A stretch of 64,000 nt of DNA from Aldehydirespirator sp965261105 (GCA_965261105.1 CBDHCM010000006.1:2108001-2172000), one strand, 5' to 3'. Counted from the first letter of the stretch, positions 54,723 to 63,742 are shown. A program made the numbers and translations. Notes: generated from the sequence alone by a model not told the origin.

Positions 54723-55802
54723 TCAGTCGCGGCGGATGGCCATGATGGCGGTGTCGTCGCCGATCGACCCGCCCGCGAAGTCCTTGGCCGCGTCCAGCAG
54801 CGACTTGCACAGCACGTCGGGGGCGGCGTTGAGGTCGCGCTCCACCGACCTGATGATGCGGCCCTCCCCGAACATGTGCCCGCCGGCGCGGGCCTCGGCC
54901 AGGCCGTCGGTGTACATCACCACCAAGTCCCCCGACACCATCGGTATCTCCCGCGAGAAGTACGTCGCCTTGGGGTCGAGCATCAGCAGCGGCCCCGTGG
55001 ACCGCAGCGGCGCCACGCCGTCCGCCTTGAACAGGAACACGGCCGGGTGACCGGCCGACGAGTAGCGCAGCGTCCCGGCCTCGGTGTCGAACACGACCAC
55101 GCACGCCGAGATGAACTCCTCGTTGCGGTCCCCGGCCGAGAGCTGTTCGTTGATCTCCTCGAAGGCCTGGGCCGGGTCGCGGAACTGGCGCAGGAACACC
55201 CGCAGCAGGTACTTGGCCTGGAACGCGGTGATGGACGACTCGATGCCGTGGCCGGCCACGTCACCGATCACCGCGGCCACCCGGTGGCGCCCCACCCGGT
55301 GCACGTCGAAGAAGTCGCCCGCCATGAGCCCCGAGCCCGATTGGTAGACCCGGCCGATCTCGAATCCGCTGAAGTCGGGCACCTCCTCGGGCGCCAGGCG
55401 GGCCGCCCACGCCTTCGGGGCGAGATGCTCCTGCTCCAGAGCCTGCTCGGCCCTGAGCTCGAGCGCGTAGCGGTTGCGGGCCATGCGGGACTCTTCCACC
55501 GCGGTGCGGGCCCACCACACCGACATCACGGCCGGCACGCCCAGCAGCCCCAGCACCACGGTGATGTTGGAGACATTCACCCGGCCCACCAGCAGGGCCG
55601 ACAAGACCAGCAGGCCGTACACGACCGCGCCGTGGACCTCCTTGTGGAACGAGGCCTGCGCCAGCATCAGCGCCTCGGGGTGGTGGCCGGCGTCGGTCTC
55701 GATCAGGCGCCGGACCCGCAGCCGGTAGCGGGCTGACCGGATGTAGAACACCGTCGCCAGAGCGCAGCTGAGGGCCAGTAGATCGAGAACGATCGTTACC
55801 AC
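54723..55802 (-). CDS. Membrane-anchored SpoIIE/PP2C-type serine phosphatase
   Basis: This 359-residue protein starts at GTG 55802, preceded by GGGGAGG at 7 bp; the frame is open further upstream through repeat sequence, which is not coding. The N-terminus has a membrane helix (IVLDLLALSCALATVFYI) and a second hydrophobic pair (VVYGLLVLSALLVG, ITVVLGLLGVPAVMSVWW). The C-terminal PP2C-SpoIIE domain has SGLMAGDFFDV, VIGDVAGHGIESS, SAGHPAVFLF, VMYTDGLAEAR and IGDDTAIMAIR, with the metal-binding Asp residues. Such RsbU-like enzymes dephosphorylate anti-anti-sigma or other regulators. No sensor domain beyond the membrane part is visible. Confidence 0.87.
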   Translation of the reverse strand: MVTIVLDLLALSCALATVFYIRSARYRLRVRRLIETDAGHHPEALMLAQASFHKEVHGAVVYGLLVLSALLVGRVNVSNITVVLGLLGVPAVMSVWWARTAVEESRMARNRYALELRAEQALEQEHLAPKAWAARLAPEEVPDFSGFEIGRVYQSGSGLMAGDFFDVHRVGRHRVAAVIGDVAGHGIESSITAFQAKYLLRVFLRQFRDPAQAFEEINEQLSAGDRNEEFISACVVVFDTEAGTLRYSSAGHPAVFLFKADGVAPLRSTGPLLMLDPKATYFSREIPMVSGDLVVMYTDGLAEARAGGHMFGEGRIIRSVERDLNAAPDVLCKSLLDAAKDFAGGSIGDDTAIMAIRRD

Positions 55803-55903
55803 GCGCGCACCTCCCCGCAGTTCGCCGGCCCGCTGCCCCTCCATCGTACCGTCTCGGTCAGCCTCCCAAGAGGCCAGGCCTCCAGCGGGCGGGCACGGCG
55901 GGC

Positions 55904-56107
55904 CGCTCGTCGCAGCGACGGACACACCCCCACACTCAGGGCTACTCGCCGCGGCGACGGGCACGCCCCCACACAGAGCTACTCGCCGCGGCGACGGACA
56001 CGCCCCACACAGGGCTACTCGCCGCGGCGGCGGGCACGCCCCCACACAGAGCTACTCGCCGCGGCGACGGACACGCCCCACACAGAGCTACTCGTCGCGG
56101 CGACGGA
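55904..56107. repeat. Tandem 36/37-bp repeat grown from the 3' end of der
   Basis: Units beginning GCTACTCGCCGCGGCGACGG start at 55941, 55978, 56014, 56051 and 56087, with a diverged one near 55904. The spacing alternates 37, 36, 37, 36. The unit at 56087 contains the last codons and stop of der, so the array looks like repeated duplication of the gene end. Each unit holds the palindrome GCCGCGGC. There are no unique spacers, so it is not a CRISPR array. Confidence 0.88.
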
Positions 56108-57449
56108 CCCTGATCTTGATGGCGGTGGCGCCGAGATTGAACTGCTCCCGCAGCTTGCGCTCGAGGTAGCGGAGGTACGTGCGGGGCAGCGTGCGGTTGG
56201 CGAACAGCACGAAGGTGGGCGGGTCGGTGGCCACCTGCGCCGCGTACAGGACGCGGGCGCCGCCGGGCGCGGGATGGGCGCTCTGGGCCTCCCTCACCGC
56301 CTCGTTCACCCGCCGGGTGGGGATGCGGGTGCGGTACTCGGCCACCGCCGTGCTCAGCGAAGGCCACAGCCGGGTCACGCCCTTGCCGCTGAGTGCGCTG
56401 ATGCGCAGGACCGGCGGGTCTCCCAGGAAGGCCAGCCTGTCCTTGACCGCGGCCCTGAGGTCGAGCCTGGCCTCGGTGCCGACGAGATCCCACTTGTTGA
56501 GCAGAATCACGATCGGGCAGCCCGCGGCGTCGACCCGCTCCGCGAGGCGCTGGTCCTGATGGGTCACCCCCACCGAGCAGTCGATCACCAGCAGGGCCAC
56601 GTCCGCGGAGTCCACCGCCCGCAGCGCCCGGACCAGCGAGTAGTACTCCGTGCCCGTATCGATGCGGGCCCGGCGGCGCATCCCGGCGGTGTCGATGAAC
56701 CGCACCGGTCCCTCGTCCGTCTCGATGAGGGTGTCGATGGCGTCGCGGGTGGTGCCGGGAAGGTCGTGCACGATGGCGCGCTCCTCCCCTATCAGCTGGT
56801 TGAACAGCGTCGACTTCCCCGCGTTGGGCCGGCCCACCAGCACCACCGAGAACGCGGCCGCGGCCGCGGCTCCAAGGCTCTGGTCGGGCTTCTCGGACTC
56901 GATTCCTTCCGGTCCGTCCCCGGCCGGGGGGCCGGAGCGGCCCGACTCGGAGCCGGCCTCCTCGAGGCGGGCGACGACCTCCTCGAGCAGGTCGCCGGTG
57001 CCGCGGCCGTGCAGTGCGCTCACCTGGTGGGGGGCGCCGAGACCGAGCCCGAGCAGCTCCCAGACCGAGTCGGCCTGGTTCGGGTGGTCGACCTTGTTGG
57101 CCACCACCAGCACCGGCACGCCGGCGGAGTACAGCACCCGGGCCACCTGCTCGTCGTCTGAGGTCACCCCCACCGCGGCGTCCACCACGAACAGCACCGC
57201 GTCGGCCTCGCGCACGGCCCGCTCCGCCTGGGCGCTGACCTTGGCGTCGAGCTCCTCGCTGCTGGTGCTCCAGCCCCCGGTGTCGAGCAGCGTGAAGCGC
57301 CGTCCCTGCCACTCGGCGTCCACGGCCTTGCGGTCGCGGGTGACGCCCGGGCGCTCCTCCACGATCGCCTCCCGGCGACCGAGGATGCGGTTCACCAGCG
57401 TCGACTTACCGACGTTGGGACGGCCGACCACGGCCACCACCGGGGTCAT
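56088..57449 (-). CDS. der: GTPase Der (EngA), ribosome assembly
   Basis: This 453-residue protein starts at ATG 57449, overlapping the DUF512 gene stop as ATGA. It has two tandem GTPase domains: VVGRPNVGKSTLVNRI near residue 5 with DTGGW and NKVD; then VLVGRPNAGKSTLFNQLIGE near residue 200 with DTAGMRRRARID and LNKWDLVG. A C-terminal KH-like domain (RTLPRTYLRYLERKLREQFN) follows. Der acts in 50S ribosome maturation. Length and domain order are normal. The linker between the G domains is Glu/Ser/Pro-rich. The last codons lie in the tandem repeat at 55904-56107. Confidence 0.96.
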   Translation of the reverse strand: MTPVVAVVGRPNVGKSTLVNRILGRREAIVEERPGVTRDRKAVDAEWQGRRFTLLDTGGWSTSSEELDAKVSAQAERAVREADAVLFVVDAAVGVTSDDEQVARVLYSAGVPVLVVANKVDHPNQADSVWELLGLGLGAPHQVSALHGRGTGDLLEEVVARLEEAGSESGRSGPPAGDGPEGIESEKPDQSLGAAAAAAFSVVLVGRPNAGKSTLFNQLIGEERAIVHDLPGTTRDAIDTLIETDEGPVRFIDTAGMRRRARIDTGTEYYSLVRALRAVDSADVALLVIDCSVGVTHQDQRLAERVDAAGCPIVILLNKWDLVGTEARLDLRAAVKDRLAFLGDPPVLRISALSGKGVTRLWPSLSTAVAEYRTRIPTRRVNEAVREAQSAHPAPGGARVLYAAQVATDPPTFVLFANRTLPRTYLRYLERKLREQFNLGATAIKIRVRRRDE

Positions 57450-58876
57450 GGCGACTCCAGCGCCAGTCGCAGCGCCCGCCCGTGGGTGGCGACCACCTCC
57501 ACCTCGCGGGGCAGGTCCTGCGCGGCCATCCCGTCGAGGAATCGGCCCCGGCTGAGGCACACGTCGGGCAGCAGGTAGCGGTCGCCCTCGGGCTCGGCCT
57601 GCAGGGCGCGGGCCACGTCCTCGCCCACCATCAGGCCGGTCACACCGATGTTGCCGCCGAAGAAGCGGTTCTCCACCGGCAGCACCCGCGCGTCGCGGCG
57701 CCCCAGCGACGCGACCAGCGGCGACACGACGGGCGCGCCCAGGGTGCCGGTGAGCACCGCGACGGCGCCGTCGCGGCGGGGACGCCGCTGCCTCAGAGAC
57801 ACCGCCACCGGCGAGCCGTCCGACCCCGGAGCCACCACCTCGGCCCCCGGAGCCACCACCTCGGCCGCAGAGCCCTGGCGGGGCGCCCGGTACCCGTCGG
57901 CGGGGGCGCCGTCCACCCAGGCGAAAAAGCCCGACCTGGGCGGGGTCGGCTGGTGGCCGTCCTCAAAGAACTCCGTCTCGAAGGCCCGGGCCATGCCGAT
58001 GCCGTCCTCGTGCATCTCGAAGCCCTCGTAGTGCTCCGCGACAGGAAAGCCGCGGCCGCACATCAGGTAGTACTCGTCGGCGACGAACGCCAGGCGGCGC
58101 CCGAGCACTCGCAGGAACACCGACTGCCACCGCTCCACGATGTCAACGACCGCGGCCGCCTCGGAGCGGGTGTGCAACCGCATCCTGGGCTGGCGGTTGT
58201 ATCTCGACAGCCCCAGGGGCACCACGCACAGCGTGCGCAGCTCTGCGAAGCGGTCGAGCACGCCGGCCAGCGTGTCGTCCAGCACGTCGCCGTCGTTCAC
58301 GCCGGGGCACACGACGACCTGCCCGTGCACCTCGATGCCCGCGTCGAGCAGCAGGCGCAGCCAGCGCAGCGACACCGCGCCCCGCCGGTTCTGGAGGATC
58401 GCGGCCCGCACGTCGGGGTCGGTGGAGTGGATGGACACGTACAGCGGCGACAGCCGCTCGGTGACCACCCGCTCGAAATCCAGCTCCGTGAAGCGGGTGA
58501 GCGTCGTGAAGTTCCCGTAGAGGAACGACAGCCGGTAGTCGTCGTCCTTGAGGTACAGCGACCGGCGCATCCCCCGCGGGAGCTGGTGCACGAAGCAGAA
58601 CTCGCAGTGGTTGTCGCAGGTCTGCACTCCGTCGAACACGGCCGCGTCGACCTCCGCGCCGAGCGGCTCGCCCTCGCGCTTGTTCACCATCACCGCGAAC
58701 CGGTCTCCGGCCCGCTCCACCTCCAACCGAACCTCTGCCCCGTCGCTGAGCAGCTGCCAGCGGATCACGTCGCGGGGCGCCTCCCCGGCGATGGCCGCGA
58801 CCATGTCCCCGGGCTGAAGCCCCGCCCGCTCGGCCGGCGACCCGGACGCGACAGCCACGATCTGCGGACCGACCAT
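57446..58876 (-). CDS. DUF512 radical SAM-like protein with PDZ domain
   Basis: This 476-residue protein starts at GTG/ATG 58876. Residues 1-70 form a PDZ domain (GSPAERAGLQPGDMVAAIAG). A Cys cluster (CDNHCEFCFVHQLP) near residue 88 matches the radical SAM CxxxCxxC pattern. Then comes YLKDDDYRLSFLYGNF and the DUF512 core (LYVSIHSTDPDVRAAIL, VVVCPGVNDG). The family is widespread in Firmicutes and Actinobacteria, often beside der, and its reaction is unknown. A short duplicated segment (EVVAPGAEVVAPG) near residue 340 is a local repeat. It overlaps der by 4 bp, so they form an operon. Confidence 0.88.
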   Translation of the reverse strand: MVGPQIVAVASGSPAERAGLQPGDMVAAIAGEAPRDVIRWQLLSDGAEVRLEVERAGDRFAVMVNKREGEPLGAEVDAAVFDGVQTCDNHCEFCFVHQLPRGMRRSLYLKDDDYRLSFLYGNFTTLTRFTELDFERVVTERLSPLYVSIHSTDPDVRAAILQNRRGAVSLRWLRLLLDAGIEVHGQVVVCPGVNDGDVLDDTLAGVLDRFAELRTLCVVPLGLSRYNRQPRMRLHTRSEAAAVVDIVERWQSVFLRVLGRRLAFVADEYYLMCGRGFPVAEHYEGFEMHEDGIGMARAFETEFFEDGHQPTPPRSGFFAWVDGAPADGYRAPRQGSAAEVVAPGAEVVAPGSDGSPVAVSLRQRRPRRDGAVAVLTGTLGAPVVSPLVASLGRRDARVLPVENRFFGGNIGVTGLMVGEDVARALQAEPEGDRYLLPDVCLSRGRFLDGMAAQDLPREVEVVATHGRALRLALESP

Positions 58877-58939
58877 CGCCCAAGGCTACCGGCCGGGTAC
58901 CGCCGGGCAAGCCGGCGAGCAGGACTCGCAACCCAAATA

Positions 58940-58968
58940 TTGCATTATCAAGCTGTTTCATGTATTTT
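58940..58968 (+). promoter_or_regulatory. Putative sigma-70-type promoter for the pseudokinase-like gene
   Basis: TTGCAT (58940-58945) and TATTTT (58963-58968) are 17 bp apart in an AT-rich island within GC-rich DNA. It points to the gene at 59040, which starts 71 bp downstream of the -10 box. Assignment is by consensus only. Confidence 0.45.
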
Positions 58969-59039
58969 ATTGGTATGTGCATGATGCCAGGCCTGCCAGC
59001 GTCCTGTGACAGCAGGGGCCGAAGCGCGGAAAGCGAGCC

Positions 59040-60470
59040 GTGGCGGCGGTGACGGTCAGCCGGTCCGCGGACCGGTTGATTGCGGTCAAGCAGGTGCCGG
59101 CGGAGTGCGCCGGCGACATCGAGCGGGAGGCCGAGATCCTCAAGAGCCTCGACCATCCCGGGGTGGTGCGATTCGTCGCCGTCGTCGACACGCCCGACGG
59201 CGGCCGCGCCATGCACACCGAGTTCGTGAGCTCCGACACCTGGGCAACCCGACCTCTGACCGACCCGGCCGAGCGGGCCGCAGGAGTGGCCGCGCTGGCG
59301 GCGGTGGTTGCCGACCTCCACGATCTGGGCATCGCCCACTGCCAGCTCAGCACGGCGCACGTGCTCCACGGCGAGGGCGACCGGCCCGTGCTGTGCGGGC
59401 TGAGGCTGGCCTCGGAGGCCAGCCTCAGCAACCGCCATGCGGACCTTGTGGCCCTCGCCGACCTGTGCCACGACCCCAGTCTCGAGGGAGGGCCTCTCAT
59501 TCCGAAGCTGTCGTCACTGGCGGACGCCACCCGGGCCGGGAGGCTCAGCGCCCGCGAGCTGGCCAGAAGGCTCGACCTGCTCCTGGCCAAGCGGTCGACC
59601 GTCGCCGAGCCGATCCGGACCGCCGGCAGCGGCAGCGGCGGACGGCACAAGAATCGGTCAAGGCGCAGGTCGCTCATGGTGGCTGGAACTCTGCTGGCTG
59701 CATCCGCCGCGGCCGTGGCCGTAGTCATCTGGAGCCGCGGCGGCCAGGCGGTCAGCACACCAGCAGTGATCATCGACGGGACACAGCCCACCGATGGGTC
59801 CAGCAGCCAAGCGGGCGGCATCACCACGCCCGAATCAGCCGAGGCGTCAGACCCGCCGGGCCTGGTCACGACCCCCGCCGCGGACACAACCCCCGCCGGA
59901 GACACAGCCAACGCCGCAGCCAACGCCGGAGACACGGCCAACGCCGGGGATCCAGCCAGCGCCGCAGCCGCGGGCCTCGCCGCCTCCCCCGCGCCGGCCT
60001 CCCCCACGCCGATGGTCCCCAGAATCCTCGACCGCGGCTCCGGAACCGGACCGGACCAGGTCGGGGGAAGCGTCGGCGGCGACCCCATTCCGGTCCCGAG
60101 CGGCTCGCCGCCGGCGCCGACCGCGGACTCCGTCAACCTAGGGCGGCCCGAAGACCCCGCCGGCCAGGAGACCGGGGCGGTTCTCGAGCACGGCGGGCAC
60201 CGCTACGGCGTCGGCGCGCCCGGCGACTTCGTGCCGACGGGAGACTGGGACTGCGACGGCCGGGCCACCCCGGCGATCGTTCGTCCCAGCACCGGTCACG
60301 TGGTTCTGTTCGATACCTGGCCGGCACCGGACCAGCGCATCTCGATGCCCGTGCGCTGGCAGGTGGAGGCCCCGACAGGCGCCGAGGCGGTCGCCCACGG
60401 CTCCTGTGACCTGCTCAGGGTCTACACGACAGCCGGCTCGAAGCTCTTCGACCCCTCAGAGGTCCAGTGA
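59040..60470 (+). CDS. Membrane protein with degenerate protein-kinase-like domain
   Basis: This 476-residue protein starts at GTG 59040. Residues 1-190 resemble a Ser/Thr kinase fold: LIAVKQVP as the Lys strand, EREAEILKSLDHPGVVRF as helix C, and HDLGIAHCQLSTAHVL in the place of the catalytic loop. The HRD and DFG motifs are missing or altered, and the Gly loop is absent, so it is probably a pseudokinase. Residues about 213-233 form one membrane helix (SLMVAGTLLAASAAAVAVVI). Next is a long Ala/Pro/Asp/Thr-rich linker with repeats of GDTAN. The C-terminal domain (GDFVPTGDWDCDGRATPAIV) resembles FG-GAP or VCBS-like repeat strands, outside the cell. Confidence 0.75.
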   Translation: MAAVTVSRSADRLIAVKQVPAECAGDIEREAEILKSLDHPGVVRFVAVVDTPDGGRAMHTEFVSSDTWATRPLTDPAERAAGVAALAAVVADLHDLGIAHCQLSTAHVLHGEGDRPVLCGLRLASEASLSNRHADLVALADLCHDPSLEGGPLIPKLSSLADATRAGRLSARELARRLDLLLAKRSTVAEPIRTAGSGSGGRHKNRSRRRSLMVAGTLLAASAAAVAVVIWSRGGQAVSTPAVIIDGTQPTDGSSSQAGGITTPESAEASDPPGLVTTPAADTTPAGDTANAAANAGDTANAGDPASAAAAGLAASPAPASPTPMVPRILDRGSGTGPDQVGGSVGGDPIPVPSGSPPAPTADSVNLGRPEDPAGQETGAVLEHGGHRYGVGAPGDFVPTGDWDCDGRATPAIVRPSTGHVVLFDTWPAPDQRISMPVRWQVEAPTGAEAVAHGSCDLLRVYTTAGSKLFDPSEVQ

Positions 60471-60568
60471 GCAGACCGAGCGACCCGGCCGCTCACGCTG
60501 GTCAGATCGCCGAGTGAGCCGCCGTCGCCCCCGAAGCGTCCAGTCGGTTCCCGTCGCAGCCCGTCACC

Positions 60569-61429
60569 TCATGCCGCGGTCGAGCGGGAACCTCCCACCG
60601 CAGGCAGGTGGCCGCTGCGCCTGGCTCCCAGCACCGACGCCGCCGCGATCGCCGCCGTCTCGGCTCGCAGCACATGGGGTCCCAGCCCCACATGGCGCGT
60701 GGCTGCGGCCAGCTCGGTGCCGGTCCATCCCCCCTCAGGACCGATCAGCACGAAGTTCTCCCCCGGCGCCAGCGCCCGACCCCCCAGCACAGCCAGCGCA
60801 GCACCCGACAGGTCAAGATCGCCAAAGGCTCGCACCGGTTCCAAATGGGGCAGCCACAGCCGCCGGCACTGCATCACCGCCTCGCGGGCCACCCGGCGCC
60901 AGCGCTCGACCTGCCGGGCCGCCTTGGCCTCGTCCCAGCGCACCACCGACCGCCCAGCCGCGAACGGCACGATGCGATCCACGCCCAACTCGGTGAGCTT
61001 CTGCACGATGTGCTCGGAGCGTCCGCCCTTGAGCACCGCGAAGCCCACCGCCACCTCGGGCCGGGGCGCCTCGACTGCGACCGCGGCCGCCACCGGATCG
61101 ATCCGGTCACCGAAGCGGCACGGCCGCCACCGTCCGGCGCCGTCGCCGACCGTGAGGTGGTCGCCGGGGCGCAGTCGCAGCACCCGCTCCAGGTGGTGAC
61201 GGTCGTCGTCGAGGAGCTCGGGAGCGTCCACATCCAGCACCAGGACATGGGGCCCCAGATCATTCGATCCCAGAACACTCGATCCCGAGAGGTTCGATCC
61301 CAGAACACTCGATCCCGAGAGGTTCGATCCCAGAACACTCGATCCCGAGAGGTTCGATCCCGAGAGGTTCGATCCTAAGACATGCGGTCCGGGCCCGCCG
61401 GGGCCCGCAGCCCGCGGCAGGCCGCTCAC
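60569..61429 (-). CDS. rsmE: 16S rRNA m3U1498 methyltransferase RsmE with N-terminal repeat extension
   Basis: This 286-residue protein starts at GTG 61429, overlapping the dnaJ stop as GTGA. The PUA-like N-terminal part (HHLERVLRLRPGDHLTVGDG) and SPOUT methyltransferase core (GGRSEHIVQKLTELGVDRIV, LIGPEGGWTGTEL, GPHVLRAETAAIAA) are complete. RsmE methylates U1498 of 16S rRNA using SAM. The first 50 residues are an unusual extension built of GSNLSGSSVL decapeptides from a perfect 30-bp DNA repeat. The family usually starts at the segment GPHVLVLDVD or near it. An internal start could bypass the repeat. Placement after dnaJ is the usual gene order. Confidence 0.93.
   Translation of the reverse strand: MSGLPRAAGPGGPGPHVLGSNLSGSNLSGSSVLGSNLSGSSVLGSNLSGSSVLGSNDLGPHVLVLDVDAPELLDDDRHHLERVLRLRPGDHLTVGDGAGRWRPCRFGDRIDPVAAAVAVEAPRPEVAVGFAVLKGGRSEHIVQKLTELGVDRIVPFAAGRSVVRWDEAKAARQVERWRRVAREAVMQCRRLWLPHLEPVRAFGDLDLSGAALAVLGGRALAPGENFVLIGPEGGWTGTELAAATRHVGLGPHVLRAETAAIAAASVLGARRSGHLPAVGGSRSTAA
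61263..61367. repeat. Perfect 30-bp tandem repeat within the rsmE 5' end
   Basis: Three identical 30-bp units (61263-61292, 61293-61322, 61323-61352) are followed by a 15-bp half unit. Each unit is two related 15-bp halves starting TTCGATCCCAGAACA and CTCGATCCCGAGAGG. The period is a multiple of 3, so the frame is kept and the repeat is translated in RsmE. Perfect identity implies recent expansion. Confidence 0.92.
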
Positions 61430-62544
61430 CGGAACGCGGTGCGGATCCGTCCGAACAGTCCCTCGCTCGCCTCCGCGACCTCCTCGCCTCGCAGCTCGGC
61501 CAGCCGGCGCACCAGCTCCTCCTGCTCGTCGGTGAGATCGTCGGGAACGTCGACCACCACGTGGATCAGCAGATCGCCGCGGCCCCGCCCCCGCACGTGG
61601 GGCACTCCGCGGCCCCGCATCTGCAGCACCGTGCCCGTCTCGGTGCCCCTTGCGATGGTGATGCTCTCGGTGCCGTCGAGTGTCTCGTAGTCGAGCCGCA
61701 CACCCAGCGCGGCCTGCGTGAACGGCACGTGCAGCTCGTGCACCAGGTCGCTGCCCTCGCGGTGGAAGCGCGGATGGGGACGGACCCTGGTGTGGACGTA
61801 CAGGTCGCCGTGGGGCCCGCCCCGGGGTCCGGCCGCCCCCCTGCCGCTGAGGCGCAGCGTGGTGCCTTCGTCCACCCCCGCCGGCACCTGAACGCTGTAG
61901 GTGCGGCGCTCGAGCTTGCGTCCATGGCCCTCGCACTCACCGCACGGCTGTTCGATCGTCTCGCCCAGGCCACCGCAGCGGTCGCACGCCGCGGCCGTCA
62001 CCATCTGGCCCAGCATCGACTGGCGCACCTTGCGCACCTGGCCGGAGCCGCCGCATTGCGAGCAGCGCACCGGCGAAGTCCCCGCCGCGGCGCCGCTGCC
62101 GTCGCAGGACTCGCAGTGCACGGCGGTGCGCACGCTCACTTCCCGCTCGGCGCCGAACACCACGTCGCTCAAGTCGAGGTCGACATGGGCCTCAAGGTCC
62201 TCGCCGGGGGGCGGTCCGTGGCGGCGCGGCGAGGAGCCGAATCCCCCGAAGGGCGAGTCGGCGCCGAAGAAGGCGTCGAAAATGCTGCCCAGCCCTCCGC
62301 CGAAGGGATCGGCCATGCGGGCCGCGCTGGGATCGTCGGTGCCGAATCGGTCGTACCGGGAGCGCCGCTCGGGATCCGACAGCACCTCGTAGGCCGCGCT
62401 CAACTCCTTGAACCGGGCCTCGGCGTCGGGATCGCCGGGGTTGGCGTCCGGGTGGAACTGGCGCGCCATTCTCCGGTAGGCCCGTTTGAGCTCCTCCTCG
62501 GTGGCGTCGCGCTCCACACCGAGGGTCTCGTAGTAGTCGGCCAT
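61426..62544 (-). CDS. dnaJ: Chaperone protein DnaJ
   Basis: This 372-residue protein starts at ATG 62544. The J domain has YYETLGVERDATEEELKRAY and the HPD motif in ARQFHPDANPGD. A Gly/Phe-rich segment (GGLGSIFDAFFGADSPFGGF) follows, then four zinc-finger repeats (CESCDGSG, CSQCGGSG, CDRCGGLG, CGECEGHG), then the C-terminal substrate-binding domains. It is a type I DnaJ that stimulates the DnaK ATPase. It lies between hrcA and rsmE as in many Gram-positives. Confidence 0.96.
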   Translation of the reverse strand: MADYYETLGVERDATEEELKRAYRRMARQFHPDANPGDPDAEARFKELSAAYEVLSDPERRSRYDRFGTDDPSAARMADPFGGGLGSIFDAFFGADSPFGGFGSSPRRHGPPPGEDLEAHVDLDLSDVVFGAEREVSVRTAVHCESCDGSGAAAGTSPVRCSQCGGSGQVRKVRQSMLGQMVTAAACDRCGGLGETIEQPCGECEGHGRKLERRTYSVQVPAGVDEGTTLRLSGRGAAGPRGGPHGDLYVHTRVRPHPRFHREGSDLVHELHVPFTQAALGVRLDYETLDGTESITIARGTETGTVLQMRGRGVPHVRGRGRGDLLIHVVVDVPDDLTDEQEELVRRLAELRGEEVAEASEGLFGRIRTAFR

Positions 62545-62740
62545 CTACGACTCGCCCAGAGGCCGAGCGGGTTGGCCACAGTTCATGAGGACCTCGCAAA
62601 GGCGTCGAGCGAGGCCGTGGCCCGAGCGGCCTGCGAGCGCAGCGAACACGAGCGGGAAACGCAACGCTTCACCGCGAGGCGGTGGCATCGGATCCGCGCC
62701 GACTCGACGAGCCGGCGTCGCCTCGCCGCGACCGGCCATC

Positions 62741-63733
62741 TCAGGTCTCGCTGAGGGCGGGCCCCAGCCGGCGGCTCACCGCGGCCACCGCCGATAGCGC
62801 CTGCGGATAGTCCATCCTGGTGGGTCCTATGACTGCGATGGTCCCGCCGTCGCTGCCCTCGGCGCTGTACGGGGCGAGCACCAGCGAGCAGTCCGCCAGC
62901 GACGGCACGCCGGTCTCCTCCCCGATGGCCACCCGCAGGCCCCGGTCGATCACCCTGCGCATCAGCGTGACCACCACGAGCTGCTTCTCCAGCAGACCCA
63001 AGACCTCGCTCAGCTGCTCCACGGCATCGAAGGCGGCGGCCAGCTTGGACGTGCCTCCGACGAACACCTCGTGGTGGGCCCGGGCCTCCCGCAGCGCGGC
63101 GAGAGCCGCTGACAGGAGCTTGTCGTCGGGCTCGTCGCAGTCCTCGACGTCGGCCAGGGTCCGCCCGACCACGCGCCGCGCCAGACGCTGCGACGCGTCG
63201 GCCACCACCTGCGGGGCGAGGTCGACGGGCACGTCGATCGTTCGCTTCTCGATCGCGCCGTTGGACATGACCGCAACCACCATCACCGTTCCTGCGGCCA
63301 GCTCCACGAGCTGAGCCGAGCGCACGGTGGCCGCGGCCGGGCTCGGCGCCACCACCACCGCCGTCCAGTCGGTCAGGTCAGACAGCAGCCCGGTGGTGTC
63401 GCTGAGGATCGACTCGAAGCCGCCGTGGGGGACGGCAAAGAAGTCGTTGACCTGCCGGCGGTCGGCGGAGTCGAGAGTGGGCGACGGCGAGCGCCGCCGC
63501 CACTGGTTCACGAAGAAGCGGTAGCCCTTGGCGGTGGGCACCCGGCCCGCGCTGGTGTGGGGCTGGATCAGGTACTGCTGCTCGCACAGCGCGGCCATCT
63601 CGCTGCGCACCGTGGCCGACGACGCGTCGACCCCGGGCGAGCGCGCCATGCGGCCCGAGCCCACCGGCTGGGCGGTACGGATGTACTCCTGAACGACGGC
63701 GTAGAGGATGGCGGCCTTGCGGTCGTCGAGCAT
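62741..63733 (-). CDS. hrcA: Heat-inducible transcription repressor HrcA
   Basis: This 330-residue protein starts at ATG 63733. The N-terminal winged helix (ILYAVVQEYIRTAQPVGS, SSATVRSEMAALCEQQYLIQ, HTSAGRVPTAKGYRFFV) is the standard HrcA DNA-binding part. The C-terminal GAF-like domain has VVAVMSNGAIEKRTIDVP and the closing GTIAVIGPTRMDY. HrcA represses heat-shock genes through the CIRCE element; no CIRCE sequence was seen in the window. It begins 9 bp after the lepA stop. Confidence 0.95.
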   Translation of the reverse strand: MLDDRKAAILYAVVQEYIRTAQPVGSGRMARSPGVDASSATVRSEMAALCEQQYLIQPHTSAGRVPTAKGYRFFVNQWRRRSPSPTLDSADRRQVNDFFAVPHGGFESILSDTTGLLSDLTDWTAVVVAPSPAAATVRSAQLVELAAGTVMVVAVMSNGAIEKRTIDVPVDLAPQVVADASQRLARRVVGRTLADVEDCDEPDDKLLSAALAALREARAHHEVFVGGTSKLAAAFDAVEQLSEVLGLLEKQLVVVTLMRRVIDRGLRVAIGEETGVPSLADCSLVLAPYSAEGSDGGTIAVIGPTRMDYPQALSAVAAVSRRLGPALSET

Positions 63734-63742
63734 GGCTCGATG

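Noticed and set aside
55904..56107. A CRISPR array
   Set aside because: The 36-37 bp period is suggestive, but units are contiguous with no unique spacers, no cas genes are near, and one unit is the end of der.
62545..62740. A CIRCE operator in the hrcA-dnaJ gap
   Set aside because: No TTAGCACTC/GAGTGCTAA inverted repeat is visible in this gap or before hrcA.
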